This document shows, piece after piece, positions 9,640 through 19,241 of a DNA stretch of 64,000 bases. The first letter of the stretch is position 1; each line of letters begins with the position of its first letter. This DNA comes from Eriocheir sinensis. Lineage: Eukaryota; Arthropoda; Malacostraca; Decapoda; Varunidae. The stretch spans positions 15,934,015-15,998,014 of the forward strand of contig NC_066528.1 in the NCBI RefSeq assembly GCF_024679095.1. Reading direction: 5' to 3'. The position numbers were made by a program, and so were the translations under genes. A model generated the notes under the pieces. The model worked only from the letters and a program-made list of their open reading frames with translations. It was not told where the DNA came from and searched no databases.

Positions 9640-10270
9640 TGAAGCATAACTCTCACAACCCATTTTGGACACCTCTTGAAGACCACTCAGGCCCCGTTCA
9701 CATTTTGCCGCCTCTGGGCCACAACAACCCTGCGACTCTTAGCCCCCTTCACACTGTGCCGACTCAACATCCGACGATCGTTTCAAGACCTCTTCCCGAC
9801 CATGTGCGACCCTTCCACATCAACATTTCACACCCAAGACCTCGTGTACTGAGTCGCTGGGTTGTCGTGGCCCAGAGTCGCCATAGTGTGAACGGGGCTT
9901 TTAAGACCTCTGGAACTCCACTGAAACCTCTTTGAACACCACTTAGACCTCTGGAAACACCACTTAGACCTCTGGAAACACCGCTAAGACCTCAAACTCC
10001 CCTTTAACGTCTTGAAACACCAATAAGACATCTTGAACGCCCGAAAGACCTCTGGAAACACCACTTAGACCTCTGGAAACACCGCTAAGACCTCAAACTC
10101 CACTTTAAGGTCTTGAAACACCAGTAAGACCTCTCGAAACACCACTTAGACCTCTCGAAACACCACTTAGACCTCTTGTAACACCATTTAGACCTCCTGA
10201 AACACCACTTATACCTCTTGTAACACCACTTACACCTCTCGAAACACCACTTAGACCTTCGCACCTGCCG
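9640..10270. repeat. ~21-bp minisatellite (AGACCTCTNGAAACACCACTT)
   Basis: Many diverged copies of gacctctggaaacaccactt from about 9905 to 10260, with traces to the left of 9690 (acacctcttgaagaccact). The MITE at 9691-9898 sits inside this array. Confidence 0.85.
9691..9898. mobile_element. 208-bp MITE with ~50-bp terminal inverted repeats
   Basis: The left end begins GCCCCGTTCACATTTTGCCG and continues CTCTGGGCCACAACAACCC, GCGACTC. The reverse complement of the right end begins GCCCCGTTCACACTATGGCG and continues CTCTGGGCCACGACAACCC, GCGACTC. No transposase and no clear target-site duplication, so the superfamily is open; GGCCCCGTTCACA-type ends recall PIF/Harbinger relatives, which is inference. 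Confidence 0.8.
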
Positions 10271-10369
10271 CTGTTACATATTTTGAAGTGTTGCTGACGA
10301 TAGTGATTGAAGGCTGTTGCAGGGTCGTGGTTAGGCGTGGTGGGTCCTGAAGAACACAAAATGAACGTT

Positions 10370-10410
10370 GTCTTCTTCTTCTTCTTCTTCTTCTTCTTCT
10401 TCTTCTTCTG
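10370..10410. repeat. (TTC)n microsatellite
   Basis: About 39 bp of TTC. Confidence 0.95.
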
Positions 10411-10489
10411 TATCGTTCAGTATCGCTTCGTAGGTCCTCCTCTTTTTGATCCTCTCTCCTGTTTATTCACACACTTTGCTTTCCAGTGG

Positions 10490-10692
10490 CCTTCTTCTTC
10501 TTCTTCTTCTTCTACTTTTACTCTTCTTCTTCTTCTTCTTCTTCATTTTCATTTTCATTTTCATTTTCTTTTTCTTTTTCTTCTTCTTTTTCGTCTTCTT
10601 CTTCTTCTTCTTCTTCTTCTTCTTCTTCTTCTTCTTCTTCTTCTTCTTCTTCTTCTTCTTCTGCTTCTTCTTCTTCTTCTTCTTCTTCTTCA
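10490..10692. repeat. Long compound (TTC)n / (TTTTCA)n microsatellite
   Basis: About 200 bp of TTC with a short attttc block near 10540-10570. Poly-Leu, poly-Phe, poly-Ser and poly-Lys frames in all readings are artefacts. Confidence 0.95.
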
Positions 10693-10704
10693 GCGTTTTA
10701 GTAG

Positions 10705-11290
10705 GTTGGAGTATATCTTTCCATCCTATTCTTAAACGTATCAGGCTTCCACTGCGATTATTTTCCAGGGTTAAAGAGAAGATTAGCATGGTTTTCATAG
10801 GTGCATTTTCCCCGTTCAAGGTCCAGCAGTCGTGTAAAGCTAACACTGGCAACACAAAACAGTCTATGAAATTCCCAGCAACTTCATTGTTTTAGGGGGC
10901 TGGAGTCTATCTTCGCTTCCTATTTCTAAACGTTTCGGGTTCTACTACGATCATATCCCAAGGCCACAGAGAAGATTGACCTCGTTTTCATTGGTGCTTC
11001 TAACGCTCAAGTGAGGAAGTCGGGTAGAACTGTCACTAGAATCACAAAACAGTCTATGGAAATCCCAGCAACTTCTTCATTGTTTTAGGGGGCTGGAGTC
11101 TATCTTCGCTTCCTATTTCTAAACGTTTCGGGTTCTACTACGATCATATCCCAAGGCCACAGAGAAGATTGACCTCATTTTCATTGGTGCTTCTAACGCT
11201 CAAGTGAGGAAGTCGGGTAGAACTGTCACCATCACAAAACAGTCTATGGGTATCCCAGCAGCAACTTGCACGACGAGAGGCTTTTCAAAC
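10705..11290 (+). mobile_element. R-related elements, three tandem copies (~180-190 bp)
   Basis: Units contain ctaaacgtttcgggttctac, ccaaggccacagagaagatt, gtcgggtagaactgtcac and cacaaaacagtctatggaaa. They match element R position by position but at much lower identity, and share the TATTCTTAAACGT terminus. Copies begin at about 10715, 10905 and 11090. Confidence 0.7.
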
Positions 11291-11434
11291 ATGCGAGCTG
11301 AGGTGGCGGGATGTTTAAGAAAGACACACTCGTTCACATCATCACTTCAGAATCACATCAGAACACGAGCCAGCGAGTCCCTCACACGACTCTGCACATC
11401 ACACGTATCGGAGAGGAACGCTGACGCAGAGAGC

Positions 11435-11818
11435 TCTTTTGGTAGCAGTAAAGAGCTCTAAGTGGCACCACAGAGCTCTAAGGGTAGAAACAGAGCTCTA
11501 AAGGGTGACAGTAAAGAGCTCTCAGGGTAGCAATAGAGCTCTAGAGGGCGGCATCAAAGAGCTCAAAGGGTCGGCACAGAGTTCTAAGGGGGCGGCACAG
11601 AGCTCTAGGGGGCGGCACAGAGCTCTAGGGGGCGGCACAGAGCTCTAAGGGTCAGCACAGAGGTCTAGGGGGCGGCACAGAGCCCTAGGGGGCACCACAG
11701 AGCTCTAGGGGGCAGCAGAGAGCTTTAGGGGGCGGCACAGAGCCCTAAGGGTCAGCACAGAGCTCTAGGGTCAGCACAGAGCTCTAGGGGGCACCACAGA
11801 GCTCTTAAGGGTAACATC
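11435..11818. repeat. ~20-23 bp minisatellite with a GAGCTC site in each unit
   Basis: About 18 units of the form cacagagctctagggggcgg with small length variants (agggtcagcacagagctcta). Most units keep the SacI-type palindrome GAGCTC. Confidence 0.9.
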
Positions 11819-12164
11819 ACACCCAACTATTGTCCGTAAGGGGTGCTAATAATCCTTAAGTCACCCCTATTTCAGCTACGTTGTCTCTGAACTTTTACTG
11901 TTGGGGGATCGTTTTCTAGGCGCTCAAGTTGCTGCGGTAACTATTTTAACTTACACTCGTATTTTCAAACGTTTGTGGCTCTTGTTATGAACGTTTTTCA
12001 GGGCCAGAGAGGAGCTACGTTGGGTTGTCAGGAGTGTTGTGTCCCATTCACAGCGCGGAGGTCTTGTAAAACTACCGCCAGGCTCAAGAAACCAACCAAT
12101 TAACCTACTTCTGCGAGAGCCTTGAGACGGACGGACTATTAAAGCCTTCCAAGAGTTTGACGCT
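11819..12164 (+). mobile_element. Unassigned spacer with one diverged R-like copy
   Basis: From about 11950 the order ttcaaacgtttgtggctctt, agggccagagaggag, gcggaggtcttgtaaaacta, gagagcctt follows that of element R. The part 11820-11950 is unassigned. Confidence 0.5.
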
Positions 12165-13212
12165 ATGGACCTTTCTTTCCTTGGGACATAGAAAATGGAG
12201 TGTAGAGCTTCATTTCCATGGGTAACTTCTCTAAAAACAACACTGATGAGGTCATTTCTGGTGTCACGATATAGATTAGGCGTTGGTAACTATTCTAACT
12301 CTGAACGAGCGGTCTCATGAAGCGGGTCTTTCTGTCTTTCCTTGGGGCATAAAGAAAATGGAGTGTAGAGCTTCGTTTACATGGATAACTTCTCTGAAAA
12401 ACAACACTGGTGAGGTCATTTCTGGTGTCACGATACAGGCTTGGAGATGGTAACTATTTTAACTCGGGTACATACGTCGGGAAGTGTCACTCTTTCCTCG
12501 GGGCATGAAGAAAATGGGGTATAGAGCTTTCTTTCTATGGGTCACTCTTCTAAACACCGGTGCGGTCATTTCTGGCGTCACGAAACACGATTGGGAACGG
12601 TAACTAATCTAACTTGGGTCTTTCCTCAGGGCATAGAGAAAATGGGATGTAGAGCTTCGTTTCCATGGGTCACTCTTCTAAACACTGGTGCGGTCATTTC
12701 TGGGATCACGATACAGATTTGGAAACGGTAACTAATCTAACTTGGGTCTTTCCTCAGGGCATAGAGAAAATGGGGTATAGAGCTTCGTTTCCATGGGTCA
12801 CTCTTCTAAACCCCGGTGCGGTCATTTCTGGGATCACGATATAGATTTGGAAACGGTAACTAATCTAACTTGGGTCTTTCCTCAGGGCATAGAGAAAATG
12901 GGGTATAGAGCTTCGTTTCCATGGGTCACTCTTCTAAACACTGGTGCGGTCATTTCTGGGATCACGATACAGATTTGGAAACGGTAACTAATCTAACTCG
13001 GGTCTTTCCTCAGGGCATAGAGAAAATGGGGTATAGACCTTCGTTTCCATGGACAACTCTAACAACACTGGCCTCACGAAACAGGATTGGAAACGGTAAC
13101 TAATCTAACTCGGGTCTTTCCTCAGGACATAGAGAAAACGGGGTGTAGAGCTTCGTTTCCATGGGTCACTCTTCTAAACACTGGTGCGGTCATTTTTGGC
13201 GTCACTATACAA
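12165..13212. repeat. 128-bp satellite, about 8 copies
   Basis: The word taactaatctaactygggtc starts at 12601, 12729, 12857 and 12985 (exactly 128 bp apart) and again at 13097 after a shortened unit. Older, longer copies (~150-165 bp) lie to the left. Each unit carries ggcatagagaaaatggggta and cttcgtttccatgggtcact. The array stops about 100 bp beyond the spaetzle stop codon. Confidence 0.92.
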
Positions 13213-13308
13213 GCTAACCGGCTAACACAACGGTCTCTCTACAGTCAGACTCACGGGGAGGACCAAACCCAGCTCCTCTTCACCCACGCATCGCCACTCC
13301 CACACGCG

Positions 13309-13480
13309 TTATGCGGGGACGATCGTACAGAGGCAGCACACAGGGAACCAGAAGAGGTCTTGCCTGAGGATGCTGCCGGAGCCGTCGAGGGCGATGAGGC
13401 GTTTCTGGGCGTATTGTTGATGGCACAGGGTAGTGAAGCCGAAGGGGACGTTGCAGGAGCCTGAGCAGGACGATTCGGGT
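13309..13480 (-). CDS. spz: spz last exon: second half of the cystine-knot domain
   Basis: The acceptor is a pyrimidine tract ending tttcccgcag. One base (A) completes the split codon AT|A, followed by 56 codons and TAA at 13311-13309. It contains PESSCSGSCNVPFGF, TTLCHQQYAQKRLIAL and RQDLFWFPVCCLC, which hold six of the eight mature-domain cysteines. No AATAAA was seen before the sequence enters the 128-bp satellite below 13212. Confidence 0.93.
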
Positions 13481-14658
13481 CTGCGGGAAATGTGTAAATC
13501 AGGAAGGGAACGAAGAGGAGGAGGAGGAGGAGGAGTAACAATAGAAGTAACAGTAATGTAAGTCCCCTATCCATGCCTCTATCCCTACCTATCCTTGTTC
13601 CCTTCATACGATCACCCATTTCTTCCTTTCCTCTGTCCCTTTCTTCTATGCCTCCGTCACTTCCCTCTTCACTTACTTCCATCTATTCTTGCCCTTGTCT
13701 CACTTTCCGTCTCTCCTACTAACTGTCCCTTTCCTCTCCCTTTCCTTCCATCCCTTTCAAATAGCGTCTTCCTTCCCCTTATACATACACGCACGCTTTT
13801 CCCATGTGCACTAACCTACCAGTCCTTTCCCTCTGCTTTCCTTTATCCGTCTCTTTCCTTCTCCTTCTCCCTCGTACGGTTACTCACATGCACTTCTTGA
13901 CATTCACTTGCTGGGAGTACCGATCATCCACGTTGACGAGGAACATCCACTCCCCCTTGGTGCTGAGGGCGGATCGGGCCGGATGGTACTCCTCGACGTA
14001 GGCACAGAGCTCCTCGTTCCCGGAAACCTGCCTCTTCTGCCGCCGCCGTGAAGACCTCATGACTCTGTTGACGACGCTTGAGTGAGATCGAAGTCGAGGA
14101 TGAGGAGAAAAAGAAGCTACGAAGAAGGTTGGGATACAGAGAGGAGGAGGACAAAAGGACAGTGAGTGATTGAGTGAGTGAAAAGTCTAAGGAGAGATTT
14201 GAAGTAGGAGAAAGAAAAGAAACCAAAAACGAGACGAGAATAAATAGGAGAAGGATAAAACGGCAGTGAGTGAGTGAGTGAAGACATGAACGAGGCGAGA
14301 TTAAAAAGAGGAAAGGGGAAGAAAAAGACAGCTTAGTGAATGAGTGTGTGAGGCAGTGAGTGAGTGAGTTAGTGTGCGTGTGCGTGTGTGTGTGTGAGAG
14401 AGGGGGAAAAGAAGCTTATGTATAATAGAGAAAAGAAGAAAAACAGTGCAGAATAATGAATGACTGTGAAGAACGGAAGAGAAAAGGAAAGAAGAGAAGG
14501 AAAGAATGTGAAGAATAAAGAAGAAGAGAAACCAGAACGAAACAGAAGGAGAGAAGAAAAGACAAGGATGTGAATAAGAAAAGAAGAGAAAACAACCCTA
14601 AGAGTGCGTGAAGAATGTAAGAGAAGAAAAATGAGAAGGCAAGATGTAAACAGCATAA

Positions 14659-14689
<31 letters not shown>

Positions 14690-14730
14690 CGGATAAACAC
14701 GAAGAGAATAGAGAGAAGAAGAAAAGCAGA

Positions 14731-14765
<35 letters not shown>

Positions 14766-15498
14766 TGTGTGTGTGTACGTATTTGCGTGTGTATGTGTAT
14801 GTGTGTTTGTGTGCCTAAAATAACTATAGAGAGCACTTAACTAAACAGCCTTAACCTCATTCTTTTACTGACCTAACTGAAACAGGCAAGGATGAAAGGT
14901 GAAATGAAAGGAAATGATGAGAAGAGAAGGGAGTAAGGAATAGGAGAAGATGGAGATAATGATCGGAGGAGGAAAGAAGGGAGAAGAAAGGAAGGGAACG
15001 AAAAGAGGAAGAAAGAAAGTAGTTAAAGGTAGGGAAGGAGTAAGAGAAGGGAGGGAAATAGGAGGGAAAAGGGAAGAATAGGAGAAGGGGAAGGGGGAAA
15101 AGGGAGAGCAGGTTAAGAAAAGGAAGAAAAGGAGAGAGAGAGAGAGAGAGAGAGAGATTCAGTCTGAGAGGAAAGAGGTAGTGAAGAGGAGAAAAGGCGG
15201 ATAAGAGGAGGAGGAAGAGGAGGAGGAGGAGGAGGTTCGTTTTGGAGGTCGGTAGAAAAGAGGAGGAATTGATAATGTGATAATTGATAATTGATAATGT
15301 AGAATCACTTACGGTCACTTACTAACGAACCACTTACGTCCAGGAGAGAGAAAACGGAATACTTACCGCAGAAAAGACTGTTATAGAGGGCGAATCCCAC
15401 TAACACTTACTTACCACCATTCACAATAACGAGCCAATTACTAACGGGCAAGAGAGAGAGAGAGAGAGAGAAGAAAATAATACTTACTGGAGAAATGA

Positions 15499-15531
<33 letters not shown>

Positions 15532-16330
15532 CGGTCGTCAACTCACTTCCTCCACCACGGCTGCGGCTTCGGGGGTGCTCTGGGCGGCGGGGGCGGCAAG
15601 TAACGCGTCAGATAAGTACTGGGCGGGGTTGTGTTCTTTCTGTACCGCGGGTAAGGTCCCTCGTTATCGTACACTGGGGCTGGGGTGCCATAGTGATAGG
15701 GGTCGCCTCCGTATGACGTATGAGGGGGTCCATACTTCGTTGGCGGTGGTAGCGGCGGAGGTGGAGGGGGGTGGAAGGGTTTGGAAGTGGTGGAGTAGTT
15801 GCTGTGTTGAGGAGGGAGGTAGCCGCCGGAGGGAAGGGATGGAGAAGGAGGTGGAGGCCCGTAACTCTGGCTCGGCGGCTTGTACGACTGTCTTAGTGGG
15901 TCGTACTGCTGTCGTGTGCCGTCGTAGGGTTGTCGTAGTGGGTCGTAGCTGTACATGGTGACCGGCGGAGGCGCGTCTCTGGGATATCGAAGAAACAGGG
16001 CGGAAATAGTGTAAGAATGAGACCAAAATCAATATACAAATCACAGCCTCTTATATTTCAGTCTTTCCTTCCTCCTCAAGATTCTAAGGCGGGTATTTAT
16101 TATAACTATTTATCTGTCTATTAAACTCTGTCTGTTCCCGTCTATTCATCTGTTTGTTTGTCTGCTTTCCTGTCACTCTATGGGCTAACCTTTCTGTTTT
16201 GGACTCCCTTTCTGTCTGTCCTTTTGTGTCTGTCTGTCTGTCTGTCTGTCTGTTTGCCTTTCTGTTTGTTTCCCTCTCCAATGCCTCTCTAAATGTCTGT
16301 CTAATTATGACCTAACCCAGCTGTTTGCCC

Positions 16331-16363
<33 letters not shown>

Positions 16364-16392
16364 CCTCTGTTTTTGCCTGTCTATCTGTCTAC

Positions 16393-16434
<42 letters not shown>

Positions 16435-16865
16435 CTATCTATCTATCTGTCTATCTGTCTACGTCTATTTATCTATCTATCTATCTGTCCGTTTGCCTGT
16501 CTATCTCTCTATCTATCTCTATCTATCTGTCTGTCTACCCGTCTCTACCTTCCTGCCTACCTGCCCACCGTCTCACCTGGATTCGAAGATGTAGGAGTCT
16601 CGGCTCTCGTCCATAAACATTGAATCCATATCGAACATCTTATTCTCCAAGAGGTAGAGGATGCGCTCCCTGCAGAGATGAAGAGGACGATACAGATGCT
16701 GACAAATAGGAGCATACAGAGGGTGATACAGGAAGTGACATAGAGAGATATACATTTAGAGATATAGGTGTTGACATTGATACACATAGAAAAGGTGTTA
16801 TAGAGAGGATGATAAAGATAGAGACATTGAAAGGGTAATATAGATAGATAGGAAGGTAGTTTTGT

Positions 16866-16938
<73 letters not shown>

Positions 16939-18209
16939 TGGTTAGGTGGGTAGTTAGGTAAGGGAAGGGAAGGGAAGGGAAGAGAAGCGAAGGGAAGGTA
17001 AGGTAAGATAAGGTAAGGTAAGGTAAGGTAAGGTAAGGTAAGGTAAGGAAAGGAAAGGAAAGGAAAGGAAAGAAAAGAAAAGGGAAAGGAAGGAAAGGGA
17101 AGGAAAGGAAAAGAAAGGAAAGGAAAGGAAAGGAAAGGAAAGGAAAGGAAAAGAAAAGAAAAGAAAAGAAAAGAAAGGAATGGAATGGCAAGGCAAGGCA
17201 AGGTAAGGTAAGGTAAAGTAAGGTAAGTAGGTAGGTGGGAAGGTAGGTGGGTAGATATGTAGGTAGAAAGGTTGGTAGGTAGGTAGCTGGTGAGTAAGGT
17301 AATTAAGTAAGTAAGTATTGATTCGTTGATTGCTTGATTAAATAATACACCACACAAAAGTAAACTGGGTAGAGAACGCAGCGAACCTAAAGGGGCTATT
17401 ATCAAGCTGTGGTAGAATTATTATTAGTATTAGTATTTGTATTAGTATTGGTATCAGTGCTAGTGTAGTATTGGTATTAGTGTTAGTGATAGTATTAGTA
17501 TTGGTGTTATTATGGGCAAATTTTCCGTGGATCTTCAGTCAAACCACGATTTCCGCTGGCGTGGTTCTCATATTTCCGTGGTTTTCTGACGTGTCCACGA
17601 TCTTCCAAAGCTACGGTAGATTTCACCAAAGGACGACGATATTACTCACCATCATCATCATCAGCAATAACAAGAAACAAATGAGAACCACGCCAGCGGA
17701 AATCGTGGTTTGACTGAAGATCCACGGAGAATTTGCCCAGTGTAATAGCCCCTTTTAATCCCTTTACTGTGGATTACCCATAAGAAGACCTCATCAATCT
17801 ACAGGAATGGAACAAAAAGTGGCTGCTACAGTTCAATGAAGAAAAATGTTAAGTGGTTCTCATATTTGGGGATCATACTTGGGAGGGGATATCCAGCATA
17901 CCAATACCACATGGGAAACACTCCTCTATCCACCACAGAGGCAGAGAAAGACCTGGGAGTATTATGTTACCAAGCTACCAGTGAAAGCCAAATCCGTACC
18001 AATCGCAGCGGACTGGTTAACACTTACTTCGGGTAGTTCTTGGGATCGGTGCAGAACGTGTCGCGCGGGTCCTGGACACAGTCTGGCCTGCCCCCTGACG
18101 TCTCGGGCAGATAGCTCTTCGGGTCATTGTTATTGCTGGGGTAGGCGGGTCCAACCTCAGATGGCATGAGGCCCATCACCCAGAAGCTCACCCCCAGCAC
18201 CACGCTCCA
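13309..18209 (-). CDS. spz: Spaetzle-family cytokine precursor (5-exon gene model, 5' exon missing)
   Basis: Exons 18209-18028, 16669-16577, 15978-15547, 14064-13888 and 13480-13309 join in frame (182+93+432+177+172 = 1056 nt, 351 residues plus stop). Spaetzle proteins are secreted ligands of Toll receptors, released from a proform by proteolysis. The product shows a hydrophobic leader, a block with CVQDPRDTFC and ERILYLLENKMF, a Pro/Tyr-rich prodomain, the basic site RRRQKR, and a cystine-knot domain of about 104 residues with eight cysteines ending in FWFPVCCLCTIVPA. Drosophila Spz C106 has a similar mature length. The motif pattern (GEWMFLVN, CHQQYAQKRLIAL, FWFPxCCxC) is diagnostic of the family. 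The subfamily is unassigned; from memory it looks nearest to the Spz3/Spz4 type. The start codon must lie in an upstream exon that I could not find. Confidence 0.93.
13888..14064 (-). CDS. spz: spz exon: cleavage site and first half of the knot domain
   Basis: 58 codons with one leading and two trailing split-codon bases. It starts VMRSSRRRQKRQVSG, giving a furin-type site before the mature chain. It continues NEELCAYVEEY, STKGEWMFLVN and QQVNVKKC, then the donor AT|GTGAGT. An alternative acceptor 12 bp upstream (exon start at 14076, after ctcactcaag) keeps the same phase and adds four residues; its pyrimidine tract is the better one. Confidence 0.9.
14077..15546 (-). other. spz intron with GA- and GT-rich microsatellites
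   Basis: About 1.5 kb between donor GTGAGT (at 15546) and the acceptor near 14066-14077. It holds (GA)n tracts at about 14660-14690, 15135-15157 and 15450-15472, (GT)n at about 14732-14775 and (CA)n at about 15500-15532. The rest is purine-rich; long minus-strand frames in it are compositional. Confidence 0.8.
15547..15978 (-). CDS. spz: spz exon: Pro/Tyr-rich prodomain
   Basis: 143 codons, acceptor gatatcccag, donor GGAA|GTGAGT, symmetric phase 2-2. The peptide is dominated by P, Y, S and T, with DPLRQ occurring twice (YSYDPLRQPYDG and YDPLRQSY) and polyproline runs of 4-6. It has no cysteine. It is likely an unstructured prodomain segment of the precursor. An in-frame ATG in good context (GTCACCATGT) near its start could mislead a gene caller into starting here; the phase match with the flanking exons argues for an internal exon. 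Confidence 0.9.
16084..16550. repeat. (CTGT)n and (CTAT)n tetranucleotide tract
   Basis: Imperfect tctg/tcta tetramers within the intron between the 16.6 kb and 15.9 kb exons, cleanest at 16330-16440. No coding. Confidence 0.9.
16577..16669 (-). CDS. spz: spz exon: conserved N-terminal block
   Basis: 30 codons plus 1+2 split bases, acceptor tcttcatctctgcag, donor TCCAG|GTGAGA. It encodes ERILYLLENKMFDMD and ends DSYIFES. Joined to the upstream exon it reads NYPK-ERILYLLENK, the YP...I..LL pattern seen after the TFC motif in Spaetzle proforms. Confidence 0.9.
16868..16934. repeat. (GT)n microsatellite in spz intron
   Basis: About 67 bp of perfect GT repeats. Confidence 0.95.
16945..17230. 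repeat. Pentamer array (TAAGG)n and (GGAAA)n in spz intron
   Basis: Blocks of aggta (16996-17046 and 17195-17228) flank a block of ggaaa/gaaaa (17047-17190). On the minus strand it reads TTACC/TTTCC. Alternating poly-aromatic/Pro frames are artefacts. Confidence 0.92.
17389..17755. mobile_element. Fold-back MITE with 59-bp arms, in spz intron
   Basis: Arms 17513-17571 and 17681-17739 are inverted repeats that differ at about one position (TGGGCAAATTTTCCGTGGAT against TGGGCAAATTCTCCGTGGAT as reverse complement). They flank a 109-bp centre. The outermost terminus AAAGGGGCTATTA is at 17389-17402 on the left and 17743-17755 on the right. On the left it is separated from the arm by about 110 bp of ATT/GTATTA simple repeat, which looks like an expansion inside the terminus. 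A second copy lies at 49461-49903. Confidence 0.85.
18028..18209 (-). CDS. spz: spz exon: leader and conserved CxxDPxDTFC block
   Basis: 60 codons plus two split bases, acceptor cgtctcttcacag, donor CCGAA|GTAAGT. It opens WSVVLGVSFWVMGLMPSEV, most of a signal-peptide hydrophobic core, then a spacer and RPDCVQDPRDTFCTDPKNYP. It begins in phase 0, so the initiator Met is expected one exon upstream. The internal Mets (VMGLM) are possible but poorer starts because they would cut the hydrophobic core. Confidence 0.87.
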
Positions 18210-18239
18210 CTGTGAAGAGACGAAGGGGAGGGTAGTTAG

Positions 18240-18550
18240 AAGTGGTTAGAGAAGGTAGTTGTTAGTGGTGTTGTTGTTATTGTTATCATTATTAATATCC
18301 CAAAATTGATGTCTCTTTTTGGACACTCTACTCTATTCAGGAGCAGTAAGTAGCGGGCTTTTTTTTCATTATTGTTTTTCTTTTTTTTACGCCCTTGCAA
18401 TGTCTCACTAATACCAATACTAATACTAACACTAACACATACTAACACCAATACTAATACTATCACTAACACTAATACCAATACTAACATTAGCACTGAT
18501 ACCAATACAAATACTAATACTAATACTCTTACTAATACTACCAAAACTTG
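18240..18550. repeat. (ACTAATACCA)n-like simple repeat with a crab-type dispersed repeat
   Basis: Imperfect actaatacyaat words at 18405-18540, the complement of the motif at 17405-17505. At about 18325-18405 (minus strand) sits a copy of the AGCCCGCTACTCGCTGCTCC family. Confidence 0.75.
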
Positions 18551-19065
18551 ATCTGCAGATGAAGAAAAGAAGAAGAATATAAACGAAAGAACTTTAGATA
18601 AACAAGTCATATAGACGTTGAGGAAAAAGATTTAAGAAACTGATACAAACACTCTCACTAAAACTACCAAAATTTGATATGCAGATGAAGAAGAAAAGAA
18701 GAAAAATATGAGCGAATCAACTTCAGATAAACAAAAGAAGACATTGAGAAAAGAATTAAGAAACTGATACAAACACTCTCACTAATACTACCAAAACTTG
18801 ATATGCAGATGAAGAAGAAAAGAAGAAAAATATAAGCGAATCAACCTCAGATAAACAAAAGAAGACATTGAGAAAAGAATTAAGAAACTGATACAAACAC
18901 TCTCACTAAAACTACCAAAACTTGATATGCAGATGAAGAAGAAAAGAAGAAAAATATAAACGAATTAACCGCAGATAAAAGAAAAAGATGACACTGAGAA
19001 AATAATTATGAAACTGGTACTCGTACTAATACTACGACAACTTGATTTGCAGATGAAGAAACGAG
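18545..19065. repeat. ~124-bp satellite, about 5 copies
   Basis: The phrase cttgatatgcagatgaagaa recurs at about 18547, 18673, 18797, 18921 and 19041, with gagaaaagaattaagaaact and gatacaaacactctcactaa in each unit. Confidence 0.9.
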
Positions 19066-19182
19066 AAAAAGATAAGAAAAATTATGAAGACACTGAGAAA
19101 AGAATTGAGAAAAGCATCCGACCCAGCACAATGGGACATGACAGGAGAAAGGAAAAATCACACCTCGGCGACGCATAAACAC

Positions 19183-19184
<2 letters not shown>

Positions 19185-19238
<54 letters not shown>
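19185..19238. repeat. (CA)n microsatellite
   Basis: About 53 bp of CA. Confidence 0.95.

Positions 19239-19241
<3 letters not shown>

Noticed and set aside
13251..13682. A 143-codon minus-strand frame over the last Spaetzle exon
   Set aside because: Wrong frame; it reads the poly-Leu intron tract and misses the CxxxC, FWFPVCC signature.
13924..14226. A 100-codon minus-strand frame over the Spaetzle cleavage-site exon
   Set aside because: It uses another frame and reads through the acceptor pyrimidine tract; the frame with RRRQKR and the conserved cysteines is the coding one.
15543..15956. A stand-alone 137-residue Pro/Tyr-rich protein starting at the ATG near 15956
   Set aside because: Good acceptor and donor sites and the shared phase with neighbouring Spaetzle exons show it is an internal exon; the apparent stop lies in the intron.
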